Shown here piece after piece: positions 9,385 through 17,766 of a stretch of 64,000 nt of DNA. A program made the position numbers and the translations under genes. The stretch is taken from positions 558,001 through 622,000 of the forward strand of contig JAPZTO010000003.1 in assembly GCA_027532775.1 (NCBI GenBank), given 5' to 3'. Position 1 is the first letter of the stretch. Each line of letters begins with the position of its first letter. This DNA is from Beijerinckiaceae bacterium (lineage in GTDB: Bacteria; Pseudomonadota; Alphaproteobacteria; Rhizobiales; Beijerinckiaceae). The notes beneath the pieces were generated by a model that worked only from the letters and a program-made list of their open reading frames with translations, had not been told where the DNA came from and did no database searches.

Positions 9385-10197
9385 ATGAACGCCATGAACC
9401 AATCCGAGTTCCGGCAGGATATCGCTCCCGGCGAGACGTTGCTGGCCGTGGACAATGTCACGCTCCGCTTCGGCGGCGTGAAGGCCATCACCGATGTCTC
9501 GTTCGATATCCGCAAGGGCGAGGTCCGTGCGATTATCGGGCCGAACGGTGCCGGCAAGACCTCGATGCTCAATGTCATCAACGGCTTCTACCATCCGCAG
9601 GAAGGCCGGATCACCTATCGCGGCCAGACGCGGAGCAAGATGCGCCCGCATGTGGCGGCCTCGCAGGGGATTGCGCGGACCTTCCAGAATGTGGCGCTTT
9701 TCAAGGGGATGACGACGCTCGACAACATCATGGTCGGCCGCACCCTGAAAATGCGGACGCCGTTCTTCTGGCACCTGTTCCGGCATGGCCCGGCCATGCG
9801 GGAAGAGATCGAGCACCGGAAATTCGTCGAGGAGATCATCGACTTCCTCGAGATCGAGCATATCCGCAAGGTGCCGGTGGGCAAGCTGCCCTACGGCCTC
9901 CAGAAGCGGGTGGAGCTGGGCCGGGCTTTGGCCATGCAGCCGGAACTGCTGCTGCTGGACGAGCCGATGGCCGGCATGAATCTCGAGGAGAAGGAGGATA
10001 TGTGCCGCTTCATCCTCGACACGAAGGACCAGTACGGCACCACGATCGCGCTGATCGAGCATGATATGGGCGTCGTGATGGACCTGTCCGACCGGGTGGT
10101 CGTGCTCGAATACGGCCAGAAGATCGCCGATGGCACGCCGGACGAAGTCAAGAAGAACCAGAAGGTCATCGATGCCTATCTGGGCGTCGCGCATTAA
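9385..10197 (+). CDS. livG: Liv-type ABC transporter ATP-binding protein (LivG)
   Basis: A 270-residue ATPase of a branched-chain amino-acid-type (HAAT) importer. Walker A is GPNGAGKTS; the signature segment is the relaxed LPYGLQKRVELGRAL found in LivG proteins; Walker B is LLLLDEPMAGMN; the switch His is in LIEHDMGVV. The ATG at 9385 follows GGAGGG; an upstream GTG at 9364 overlaps the synthetase stop. It is the second gene of a six-gene unit that also encodes two permeases, a binding protein and a second ATPase. Confidence 0.9.
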   Translation: MNAMNQSEFRQDIAPGETLLAVDNVTLRFGGVKAITDVSFDIRKGEVRAIIGPNGAGKTSMLNVINGFYHPQEGRITYRGQTRSKMRPHVAASQGIARTFQNVALFKGMTTLDNIMVGRTLKMRTPFFWHLFRHGPAMREEIEHRKFVEEIIDFLEIEHIRKVPVGKLPYGLQKRVELGRALAMQPELLLLDEPMAGMNLEEKEDMCRFILDTKDQYGTTIALIEHDMGVVMDLSDRVVVLEYGQKIADGTPDEVKKNQKVIDAYLGVAH

Positions 10198-10208
10198 CGG
10201 GGGCGGGC

Positions 10209-11165
10209 ATGGATCTTCTGTTCAAGATTTTCATCGATCCGTTCCTGCAGATGGGCGGCGCACCGGATCTTCTGGTCCAGACGCTCTGGGAAGGCCTCGT
10301 CTCGGGCGTACTCTATGCGCTGATTGCACTGGGCTTCGTGCTGATCTTCAAGGCCTCGGGCGTGTTCAATTTCGCGCAGGGCATCATGGTTGTCTTCGCC
10401 GGGCTGACGCTGGTGGGCCTGCACGAGAAGGGCGTACCGGCCTGGCTGGCGGTGCTGCTGACTCTCGGTGTCATGCTGGCACTGGCGGTTGCGGTGGAAC
10501 GGGTGGTGCTGAGGCCGCTCGTCAACCAGCCCGACATCATCCTTTTCATGGCGACCTTCGGCCTGACCTATGTGCTGATCGGCATCGGTGAATTCATCTT
10601 CGGCGGCGAGCCCAAGCAGATGATCACCGAAGAACTCGGCCTGCCGCGCGGCGCGATCGATGTCGCCATGCTGGGCGGCCGCGTGACCTTCCAGAAGATC
10701 GATATCGCGGCCGCCGTGATTGCCTCGATCATGATCGCGGCTCTGGCGGTTTTCTTTCAGTATACGCGGATCGGCCGGGCCCTGCGCGCCGTGGCGGACA
10801 GCCACAAGGCGGCGCTCTCGGTCGGCATCTCGCTGAACCAGATCTGGGCGATCGTGTGGTTTGCCGCCGGCATCGTCGCGCTGATCACCGGCATCATGTG
10901 GGGTGCGCGGTCGGATGTGTCCTTCGCGCTGCAGACCATCGCGCTCAAGGCACTGCCGGTGCTGATCCTCGGTGGCTTCACCTCGATCCCCGGCGCGATT
11001 GTCGGCGGGCTGATCATCGGCATCGGCGAGAAGCTGGCGGAGTTCTACTGGGGGCCGCTGGTGGGCGGCGGCATCGAGAACTGGATCGCCTATGTGATTG
11101 CGCTCGGCTTCCTGATGGTCCGGCCGCAGGGGCTGTTCGGCGACAAGATCATCGAGAGGATCTGA
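10209..11165 (+). CDS. livH: Liv-type ABC transporter permease (LivH)
   Basis: A 318-residue inner-membrane permease with about eight hydrophobic segments. The N-terminal GLVSGVLYALIALGFVLIFKASG and FNFAQGIM segments and the C-terminal GGFTSIPGAIVGGLIIGIGE are hallmarks of LivH. It starts 11 bases after livG, preceded by a GGGGGCGGG purine tract. With LivM it would form the membrane channel of the importer. Confidence 0.9.
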   Translation: MDLLFKIFIDPFLQMGGAPDLLVQTLWEGLVSGVLYALIALGFVLIFKASGVFNFAQGIMVVFAGLTLVGLHEKGVPAWLAVLLTLGVMLALAVAVERVVLRPLVNQPDIILFMATFGLTYVLIGIGEFIFGGEPKQMITEELGLPRGAIDVAMLGGRVTFQKIDIAAAVIASIMIAALAVFFQYTRIGRALRAVADSHKAALSVGISLNQIWAIVWFAAGIVALITGIMWGARSDVSFALQTIALKALPVLILGGFTSIPGAIVGGLIIGIGEKLAEFYWGPLVGGGIENWIAYVIALGFLMVRPQGLFGDKIIERI

Positions 11166-11263
11166 GGATGCGGCAAGCGGCATTCGGCCATCGGCAATTG
11201 ACCGTCGGGAACCATTCCTTCCGGCTGTCCCTTCCTCCCTGCCTGCCCCACGGAGTTTGACCC
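11166..11263 (+). other. 98-base spacer inside the liv operon
   Basis: This is an unusually long gap for so compact an operon. The first part has short echoing words (GCGGCATTCGGCCATCGGCAA) and then a pyrimidine-rich stretch. No ORF, hairpin or promoter was clear. It may be a small decayed repeat. Confidence 0.3.
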
Positions 11264-12343
11264 ATGTTCTACCGCGAGGCGGGCCAGTACAAGAAGACCT
11301 ACTCTGCCGATATGGCGGTGTTCCCGATCCTGCAGGACCGGATCGGCATCGGCCTGATCCTTGCCACGGCGGCGATCATCATTCCGATCTTCGGGTCGAA
11401 CTTCTTCATCTCGACGGTGATGATCCCGTTCCTTGTCTTCAGCCTGGCGGCGATGGGGCTCAACATCGTCACCGGCTATACCGGGCTGATCTCGCTCGGC
11501 ACCGGCGCTTTCATGGGTGTTGGGGCTTTCGCCTGCTACAAGCTCACCACCTATTTCCCGAACGTGAACATCATCATCTGGATCCTCGCCTCGGGCGTGT
11601 TTTCGGCCGCGATCGGCGCCTTGTTCGGGCTGCCCTCGCTCCGGATCAAGGGCTTCTACCTCGCGGTGGCGACGCTGGCGGCGCAGTTCTTCCTCGAATG
11701 GTGCTTCGTGCGCGTGCCGTGGCTGTTCAACTACAATGCTTCCGGCGCGATCGAGGTGCCGCAGCGGACGCTGTTCGGGGTGGCGATCACCGGCGCAAAC
11801 GCAACGCCGACGACGCGCTATCTCGTGCTGCTCGGCATCGTCGTGCTGATGACATGGGTGGCCTCGAACATCCTGCATGGCCGGATCGGGCGCACCTTCA
11901 TGGCCGTGCGCGACATGGATATCGCCGCCGAGCTCATGGGCATCCGCCTGCTGCCGGCCAAGCTCACGGCCTTTGCGATGTCGTCCTTCTATTGCGGTGT
12001 GGCCGGCGCCTGCATGATGTTCCTCTGGTATGGCGGCGGCGAGGCTTCCGATGCGTTCAACATCAACCAGAGCTTCAACATCCTGTTCATGGTCATCATC
12101 GGCGGCCTCGGCAGCCTGATCGGCTGCTTCTTCGGGGCGGCCCTGCTGAACATCGTGCCGATCATCCTGAAATTCGGCCTTCCGGCCATGGGCCTGCCGC
12201 TGGCGGGCGCCACGGCTGAGCATATCAACCACCTCTTTGTCGGGTCGTTGATCATCTTCTTCCTGATCGTGGAGCCGCATGGTCTGGCGCGCCTCTGGCA
12301 GATCACGAAGCAGAAACTGAGAACCTGGCCGTTCCCCTATTGA
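11264..12343 (+). CDS. livM: Liv-type ABC transporter permease (LivM)
   Basis: A 359-residue second permease. GLNIVTGYTGLISLGTGAFMGVGA and the cytoplasmic-loop segment GRTFMAVRDMDIAAELMGI are diagnostic of LivM; IGGLGSLIGCFFGAALL is near the C-terminus. It carries a slightly longer hydrophilic N-terminus (about 25 residues) than short LivM forms. Downstream, an 88-base gap leads to the binding protein. Confidence 0.9.
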   Translation: MFYREAGQYKKTYSADMAVFPILQDRIGIGLILATAAIIIPIFGSNFFISTVMIPFLVFSLAAMGLNIVTGYTGLISLGTGAFMGVGAFACYKLTTYFPNVNIIIWILASGVFSAAIGALFGLPSLRIKGFYLAVATLAAQFFLEWCFVRVPWLFNYNASGAIEVPQRTLFGVAITGANATPTTRYLVLLGIVVLMTWVASNILHGRIGRTFMAVRDMDIAAELMGIRLLPAKLTAFAMSSFYCGVAGACMMFLWYGGGEASDAFNINQSFNILFMVIIGGLGSLIGCFFGAALLNIVPIILKFGLPAMGLPLAGATAEHINHLFVGSLIIFFLIVEPHGLARLWQITKQKLRTWPFPY

Positions 12344-12431
12344 GGGCACAGCCTTGAGGAATGCCCGGCGGCACCAGCCACCGGGAAGCGAAAGAGGCCC
12401 GGAAAGGGCCGGAGCAAAGGAGGAAGTGCAC

Positions 12432-13748
12432 ATGTTACGTCAACTCACGCTCACAGCGCTGGCGGCGGCAGGCTTTGCCTCGCTGGCCGCGCCTGCGGTT
12501 GCGCAGGACACGGTCTATGTGCCGCTGCTGACCTATCGCACGGGGCCGTTCGCGGGTTCGGGCATCCATATCGCCAACGGCATGCGTGACTATCTCGAGA
12601 TGCTGAACCAGCGCGATGGCGGCATCGGCGGGGCGAAGATCATCATCGAGGAATGCGAGACCGGCTACGACACCAAGAAGGGCGTCGAATGCTACGAATC
12701 GACCAAGGGCAAGAACCCGGTCCTCTACAATCCCTATTCGACAGGCATCACCCTGCAGCTCATTCCCAAGGCAGCGGTGGACAAGGTTCCCGTCCTGTCG
12801 ATGGCCTATGGCCTCTCGGCTTCGGCAGACGGCACGAATTTCCCGTGGGTGTTCAACCCGCCGGTCACCTACTGGGATGGCGCTTCGGTGTTCATCCGCC
12901 ACGTGCTCCAGGCCGAGGGCGGCAACATCAAGGGCAAGACGATCGGCCTGATCCATCTCGATGCGCCGTTCGGCAAGGAGCCGATCCCGGTTCTGGAAGC
13001 CCTCGCCAAGGAATATGGCTTCACCCTGAAGCTCTATCCGGTGCCGGCGGCGCAGATGCAGAACCAGGGCTCGGTCTGGCTGTCGATCCGCCGCGACCGC
13101 GTGGACTGGATCTACAACCAGGGCTGGGGTGCCATGAACCCGACGGCCGTGAAGGAAGCGGTGAAGAACGGCTTCCCGATCGACAAGCTGGTCGGGGTCT
13201 GGTGGGCCGGCGGCGATGACGATGCCCGTGCGGGCGAAGCCGGCGCCAAGGGCTACAAGACGCTGAACTTCCACAATACCGGGGCGCAGTTCCCGGTGAT
13301 GCAGGACATCCTGAAGCACGTCTTCGACAAGAATCTCAGCCAGGCCAAGCGCGAGCAGGTGGGCGAGAACCTCTATAATCGCGGCGTGTACAATTCGATG
13401 CTGATCGCCGAGGCTGTCCGCACCGCCCAGCGCCTGACCGGCAAGAAGGCCGTCAACGGGGCTGATGTGCGCCGCGGTCTCGAAGCGCTCAACATCACCG
13501 AGGCCCGGCTGAAGGAAATCGGCATGGAAGGCTTTGCCGCGCCGGTGAAGGTGACCTGCGCCGACCATAACGGCCATAACAAGGTGTTCGTCTCGCAATG
13601 GGATGGCACCAAATATGTGAAGGCTTCGGACTGGATCGAGCCGCTCAAGAGCATCGTCCGCCCGCTCATCGAGGAAGCGGCGAAGGAATATGTCTCGAAG
13701 GATGCCGGCTGGCCGAAGCGCACGGAAGCCTGCGACGCGCCGGCGTAA
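12432..13748 (+). CDS. Liv-type ABC transporter substrate-binding protein
   Basis: A 438-residue periplasmic type I binding protein. The ATG at 12432 follows AAAGGAGGA at an 8-base spacing, the strongest ribosome site in the operon, as expected for an abundant binding protein. It opens a signal peptide cut near PAVAQDTVY. The mature protein shows the HAAT-type core (LTYRTGPFAGSGIHIANG, DYLEMLNQRDGGIGG). The long form and the position next to an acyl-CoA synthetase suggest an organic acid or amide ligand as much as a branched-chain amino acid; the ligand cannot be read from the sequence. Confidence 0.85.
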   Translation: MLRQLTLTALAAAGFASLAAPAVAQDTVYVPLLTYRTGPFAGSGIHIANGMRDYLEMLNQRDGGIGGAKIIIEECETGYDTKKGVECYESTKGKNPVLYNPYSTGITLQLIPKAAVDKVPVLSMAYGLSASADGTNFPWVFNPPVTYWDGASVFIRHVLQAEGGNIKGKTIGLIHLDAPFGKEPIPVLEALAKEYGFTLKLYPVPAAQMQNQGSVWLSIRRDRVDWIYNQGWGAMNPTAVKEAVKNGFPIDKLVGVWWAGGDDDARAGEAGAKGYKTLNFHNTGAQFPVMQDILKHVFDKNLSQAKREQVGENLYNRGVYNSMLIAEAVRTAQRLTGKKAVNGADVRRGLEALNITEARLKEIGMEGFAAPVKVTCADHNGHNKVFVSQWDGTKYVKASDWIEPLKSIVRPLIEEAAKEYVSKDAGWPKRTEACDAPA

Positions 13749-13761
13749 ACCAGCCTTCCTT

Positions 13762-13799
13762 GAAAACGGGGTGGGCCGCCGGCCCGCCCCCTCCGTTTC
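13762..13799 (+). terminator. stem-loop after the binding-protein gene
   Basis: Arms around ACGGGGTGGGCC and GGCCCGCCCCCTCCGT pair with a GCC loop, just after the binding-protein stop and before livF. Such intra-operon hairpins commonly stabilise the upstream mRNA or partly terminate, so that the binding protein is made in excess. Confidence 0.6.
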
Positions 13800-13835
13800 T
13801 TCCCCGCCATCAACCCGCCTCAACCGGAGCGCGCG

Positions 13836-14660
13836 ATGCAGCCTGCCAGCGAGACGACCGAGCCGATCCTGTCGGTCAACAATATCGAGGTCATCTATGA
13901 CCACGTGATCCTGGTGCTGAAAGGCGTGTCGCTGACCGTGCCGCGCGGCGGCATCGTGGCCCTGCTCGGGGCGAACGGTGCCGGCAAGACTACCACGCTC
14001 AAGGCCGTGTCGAACCTGCTCAAGGCGGAGCGCGGCGATGTTACCAAGGGCTCGATCATCTTCGAGGGCGAGCGCGTCGATGCGATGAGCCCGGCTGATC
14101 TTGTCCGCCGCGGCTGCATCCAGGTAATGGAGGGCCGGCATTGCTTCGGCCATCTCACCATCGAGGAGAACCTGCTGACCGGTGCCTTCACAAGGCGCGA
14201 TGGCGGTGCGGCGATCAAGCGCGATATGGAGATGGTGTATAATTATTTCCCGCGCCTGCGGCAGCGGATGAAATCGATGTCCGGCTACACGTCCGGCGGC
14301 GAGCAGCAGATGTGCGCCATTGGCCGGGCGCTGATGTCGCGTCCGAAGATGATCCTGCTCGACGAGCCCTCGATGGGTCTCGCACCGCAGATCGTCGAAG
14401 AGATTTTCGAGATCGTGAAGGATCTCAACGCCAAGGAAGGCGTGTCCTTCCTGCTGGCCGAGCAGAATACCAACATGGCCCTGAAATACGCCACCTATGG
14501 CTACATCATGGAAACGGGCCGCATCGTCATGGATGGCGATGCGAAGTCGTTGCGCGAGAACGAGGACGTCAAGGAATTCTATCTCGGCGTGTCCGAAGGC
14601 GACCGCAAGTCCTTCCGCGAGGTGAAGAGCTACAAGCGCCGGAAGCGCTGGCTGGCCTGA
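13836..14660 (+). CDS. livF: Liv-type ABC transporter ATP-binding protein (LivF)
   Basis: A 274-residue second ATPase of the importer. Walker A is GANGAGKTTT; the signature is SGGEQQMCAIGRALM; Walker B is MILLDEPSMGLAPQ; the switch segment is LLAEQNTNMAL. A C-terminal tail (SFREVKSYKRRKRWLA) extends beyond the typical LivF end, as in the subgroup linked to acyl-CoA synthetases. It is the last gene of the operon and is followed by a large inverted repeat that probably terminates transcription. Confidence 0.9.
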   Translation: MQPASETTEPILSVNNIEVIYDHVILVLKGVSLTVPRGGIVALLGANGAGKTTTLKAVSNLLKAERGDVTKGSIIFEGERVDAMSPADLVRRGCIQVMEGRHCFGHLTIEENLLTGAFTRRDGGAAIKRDMEMVYNYFPRLRQRMKSMSGYTSGGEQQMCAIGRALMSRPKMILLDEPSMGLAPQIVEEIFEIVKDLNAKEGVSFLLAEQNTNMALKYATYGYIMETGRIVMDGDAKSLRENEDVKEFYLGVSEGDRKSFREVKSYKRRKRWLA

Positions 14661-14683
14661 GGCGCGGGCGAGTCACTTACGCT

Positions 14684-14813
14684 TCCGCCCTTTCCCGTCA
14701 TTGCGAGGAAGCCCATTGGCTGACGAAGCAATCCAGCCCTGCGGCAGGTCTCGTCGTACGTCTGGATTGCCGCGTCGGGCTCCGCCCTCCTCGCAATGAC
14801 GGGAAAGGGCGGA
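14684..14813. repeat. palindromic REP-like element
   Basis: Two perfect 26-bp arms, 14684-14709 and 14788-14813, face each other; they contain CCCGTCATTGCGAGGA. Inner arms GCAATCCAG (14728-14736) and CTGGATTGC (14762-14770) pair again. This type of intergenic palindrome is dispersed in many alphaproteobacterial genomes. Here it fills the space between two convergent genes and would form a long hairpin in either transcript, so it can act as a bidirectional terminator. Confidence 0.85.
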
Positions 14814-14817
14814 TGCG

Positions 14818-15309
14818 TCACCGCACCAGCATGGTCAGCCAGGCGGCGAGGAAGGGCAGCGGCAGCGAGACGATGATTCTGACGGTGATGAGCCCCATCG
14901 GCATCGAGGGCATCTCCCAGGTCAGCATCCGGTTCAGGGTCAGCAGCGACCAGGCGGTGACATAGGCGATGACTTGCGCGAAATCCGCACCGGCCTTGAG
15001 CGCCGCCGCGCCGAGCGCGTAGCCGACGACCGGGCCGCCCGGCGTCAGCGCGCCGGCAATCGTTGCGAGCAGTGTGCCGGTCCAGCCGGAATTGGGGCCG
15101 AACCAGGCGAGAACGGTGTCGCGCGGCAGCAAATGGGCGAGGAAGCCCGAGCCGAGAATCCCGATCAGCAAGCGCGGCAGCAGATGCATGAATTGCGACC
15201 GGGCATCGGCAAGGCCTTTGTCGAAAAGCGGCCGGCCCCGGCGCCATGCCACGGTGCCGAGCGCCAGGGCGATGGCGAAGAGCAGGACCGTGAAAAAGGC
15301 GATGATCAT
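14818..15309 (-). CDS. half-size permease, C-terminal half (PF03773-like)
   Basis: A 163-residue membrane protein with about four hydrophobic helices. The motif AGALTPGGPVVGYALGAAALKAG and the later TLNRMLTWEMP match one repeat of the YraQ/ArsP-like predicted permeases, which as single proteins contain two such repeats. Its start overlaps the stop of the neighbouring half by four bases (ATGA), so the two are translated together and likely pair in the membrane. The substrate is unknown; ArsP relatives export organoarsenicals. Confidence 0.7.
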   Translation of the reverse strand: MIIAFFTVLLFAIALALGTVAWRRGRPLFDKGLADARSQFMHLLPRLLIGILGSGFLAHLLPRDTVLAWFGPNSGWTGTLLATIAGALTPGGPVVGYALGAAALKAGADFAQVIAYVTAWSLLTLNRMLTWEMPSMPMGLITVRIIVSLPLPFLAAWLTMLVR

Positions 15310-15899
15310 GGCCCGCCTCCGGGCCCATCCTCGCGAGGCGGGGTGGGCGAGAGCCGCTCGAAGACCGGCGCCCGCGCCATCAGACCGAGCAGGATCGGGA
15401 AGGGCATCGACAGCAGGAAGCGGAACAGCACGAAATCCGTGCCGAAGAACGGCATTTCCCAGATGATCGCCCGGTTGATCCCGACAAGCAGCCAGCCGGA
15501 AATGAAGGCGATGGCGGCACCGCGATCCGCGCCGCTGGCCATCAGCACCACGGCGAGCGGGAAGATGGTGAAGGGGCCAGCCGGGAAGAGCATGCCGATC
15601 AACCCCGCAATGGCGAGGCCGGGCAGGCCCGAACCGCGGCCGACATAGCGCTCGATCATCTCGCGGGCGATGAGCAGCCGGACGAAGGCACCGATCAGGC
15701 AGCCCAAAGCGACCTTGGGGAGGATGCTGGCGAAGAGCCAGGCATCCTCTGTCAGGATGTGCAGCCAGAGGGTCGGGCCCTCCTTGACGAAAACGTAAGC
15801 AGCGGAGCCGAAAGACAGGATGGCCACGATAGCCAGGCCCCAGTCGATCCGCTGGTACCAGCGGCGGGGCCCGGCGGACGGGGCTGGTGCTTCCGGCAC
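15306..15899 (-). CDS. half-size permease, N-terminal half (PF03773-like)
   Basis: A 197-residue membrane protein. After a proline-rich cytoplasmic start (MPEAPAPSAGPRRW) it shows several helices, with GLIGMLFPAGPFTIFPLAVVL and GINRAIIWEMPFFG. These echo the motifs of the gene downstream (TPGGP and LNRMLTWEMP). The two genes thus look like the two repeats of a split YraQ-type permease. The final SPTPPREDGPGGGP tail is hydrophilic. The function is not known. Confidence 0.7.
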   Translation of the reverse strand: MPEAPAPSAGPRRWYQRIDWGLAIVAILSFGSAAYVFVKEGPTLWLHILTEDAWLFASILPKVALGCLIGAFVRLLIAREMIERYVGRGSGLPGLAIAGLIGMLFPAGPFTIFPLAVVLMASGADRGAAIAFISGWLLVGINRAIIWEMPFFGTDFVLFRFLLSMPFPILLGLMARAPVFERLSPTPPREDGPGGGP

Positions 15900-15905
15900 G
15901 CCTCG

Positions 15906-16772
15906 TCAGGCCTTTGCGGAGGAGGCGGCCGCATCGATATGGGCGACGAGGCCGGGCTCGAGTTTTAGCGCCGAGGCGAGGGCGGCGAGGAAATCCTGCT
16001 CCTCCCGGAGGTCCGGGTCGATGGCCAGCCGCGCGGCGGCATAGACCTCGGCGGCCTGTTCCGGCGTCGCCAGCCCGCTGGCCAGCGTGCTGATATCGGC
16101 GGGATTGGCGAATTCCTGCTCGAGGAAGCCGGCGGCCTCGGCATCGAGCCCGGCCGCCTTGAGGTTGCCGGCGATGGTGGTGCGCTCGGTGGCATCGACA
16201 ATGCCATCGGCCGAAGCCGCCGCGATCATGGCGCGGACGAGGCGCAAGGCGCGCTCCTGTTCGCCGGTCGGGGCGGGCAGGGCCGGCGGCTGTCCGGGCA
16301 GTGTATTGGCGGCGCCCTGCAGGTCGAGCAGGGGCTTGCCGGCCTGATAATTCTGCAGCGCCTTGTAGGCGAGGCCCCCGATCAAGGCGAGGCCGCCCAT
16401 CTGGGCGGCGGAGCTGGTGATCGACCGGCCGGTCTTGGTGCCCAGCAGCACCGCAGCGAGGCCGCCGATCGCGGCGCCGGTGGCGAGCTGGTTCCGAGAG
16501 GCGAGTTCCTTCGCCTGGGCCAGGAAGTCCGACGGCGAGCGGCCGGTGGCGCCGGTCACCATCTCGCTGGCGCGGGTCGAGGCGCCGGTGCGGGTATCGA
16601 TTTCGGTGGCGGCCTGCTTCACACCGCCGCCGGCCTGGTTGAGCACGGCGCCGACGACGCTGCCGACCTGGCCAAGCACCGAGTTGAGATTCTGGCCGCC
16701 GGGTGCGGTCCTTCCGGCGGCATTGCTGCCGGATTGCACCAGCATATCAAGAAGCTTCTTCGCGTCGAACAT
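15906..16772 (-). CDS. DUF533/TerB-like protein
   Basis: A 288-residue protein of the YebE/DUF533 family. It has an N-terminal helix (FDAKKLLDMLVQSG), a low-complexity Gly/Ala stretch with QVGSVVGAVLNQAGGG, a hydrophobic Gly-rich segment (GAAIGGLAAVLLGTKTG), and a C-terminal alpha-helical TerB-like domain from about residue 170 (RALRLVRAMIAAASADG). The ATG at 16772 is preferred to the GTG one codon earlier because AGGAG sits seven bases before it. The biochemical role of DUF533 is unknown. It lies six bases from the permease pair and may share their transcript. Confidence 0.75.
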   Translation of the reverse strand: MFDAKKLLDMLVQSGSNAAGRTAPGGQNLNSVLGQVGSVVGAVLNQAGGGVKQAATEIDTRTGASTRASEMVTGATGRSPSDFLAQAKELASRNQLATGAAIGGLAAVLLGTKTGRSITSSAAQMGGLALIGGLAYKALQNYQAGKPLLDLQGAANTLPGQPPALPAPTGEQERALRLVRAMIAAASADGIVDATERTTIAGNLKAAGLDAEAAGFLEQEFANPADISTLASGLATPEQAAEVYAAARLAIDPDLREEQDFLAALASALKLEPGLVAHIDAAASSAKA

Positions 16773-16839
16773 CACCGATCTCCTGCAGGGGTTCCGCCCC
16801 TGATCTGGGGACGGGATGTGGCAATTGCGTGACGGCCAA

Positions 16840-17688
16840 TCAGTCGCGCAGCAGCTCGTTGATGCCGGTCTTGGAGCGGGTCTGGGCGTCGACGGTCTTG
16901 ACGATCACGGCGCAATAGGTGGCCGGAGCCCAGTTCTGGCCGGGGATCGGCTTGCCCGGCATCGTGCCCGAGACGACGACCGAATAGGGTGGCACGTAGC
17001 CGACATGCACCTGGCCCGTCGTGCGGTCGACGATGCGGGTCGAGGCGCCGAGGAACACGCCCATCGCGATGACCGAGCCTTCGCCCACGATCACGCCCTC
17101 GACCACTTCGGAGCGGGCGCCGATGAAGCAATTGTCCTCGATGATCGTCGGGTTGGCCTGAAGCGGCTCGAGAACGCCGCCAATGCCGGCGCCGCCCGAG
17201 AGATGGACGTTCTTGCCGATCTGCGCGCAGGAGCCGACGCCGGCCCAGGTATCGACCATGGTGCCCTCGTCGACATAGGCGCCGACATTCACGAAGGACG
17301 GCATCAGCACGACATTGCGGGCGATGAAGGCCGAGTGACGGACGATACTGCCCGGCACGGCGCGGAACCCGGCCTTTGCGAAATCCTCGGCGCCCATGCC
17401 GGTGAATTTCAGCGGGACCTTGTCCCAGTAATTCGCCCCGTCCGGGCCGCCCGGCATCACCGCGTTATCCTTGAGGCGGAAGGAGAGCAGCACGGCCTTC
17501 TTGAGCCATTGATGCACGGTCCAGGCTTCCGGGCCTGACTTGCCGGGCGCCCGCTCGGCGACGCGCAGGCGGCCGGCATCGAGTTCCGCGAGGGCGGATT
17601 CCACGGCGTCACGCACCTCGCCGCGCGTCTGGCTGTTGATGCTGGCGCGGTCTTCCCAGGCCTTATCGATGATCGACGAGAGGGACAT
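16840..17688 (-). CDS. dapD: tetrahydrodipicolinate N-succinyltransferase
   Basis: A 282-residue enzyme transferring succinyl from succinyl-CoA to 2,3,4,5-tetrahydropyridine-2,6-dicarboxylate, in the lysine and meso-diaminopimelate pathway. The N-terminal helical region ([12 protein letters not shown]) is followed by a left-handed beta-helix of hexapeptide repeats ([38 protein letters not shown]). Length equals the usual value. A 78-base gap separates it from the nucleotidase gene upstream. Confidence 0.95.
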   Translation of the reverse strand: MSLSSIIDKAWEDRASINSQTRGEVRDAVESALAELDAGRLRVAERAPGKSGPEAWTVHQWLKKAVLLSFRLKDNAVMPGGPDGANYWDKVPLKFTGMGAEDFAKAGFRAVPGSIVRHSAFIARNVVLMPSFVNVGAYVDEGTMVDTWAGVGSCAQIGKNVHLSGGAGIGGVLEPLQANPTIIEDNCFIGARSEVVEGVIVGEGSVIAMGVFLGASTRIVDRTTGQVHVGYVPPYSVVVSGTMPGKPIPGQNWAPATYCAVIVKTVDAQTRSKTGINELLRD

Positions 17689-17766
17689 GGTCTCTTCCTG
17701 TGTTCGTGGGGCGGTTCGTGGTTGCGTTGGTTCCGGGATCGGCGCGGCCTTGTCAAGCGCGGGGAG

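Noticed and set aside
9196-10194. Long open frame on the minus strand across livG
   Set aside because: It mirrors the plus-strand gene, has His/Asp/Arg-biased composition and no family motif. Antisense open frames are expected at this GC content.
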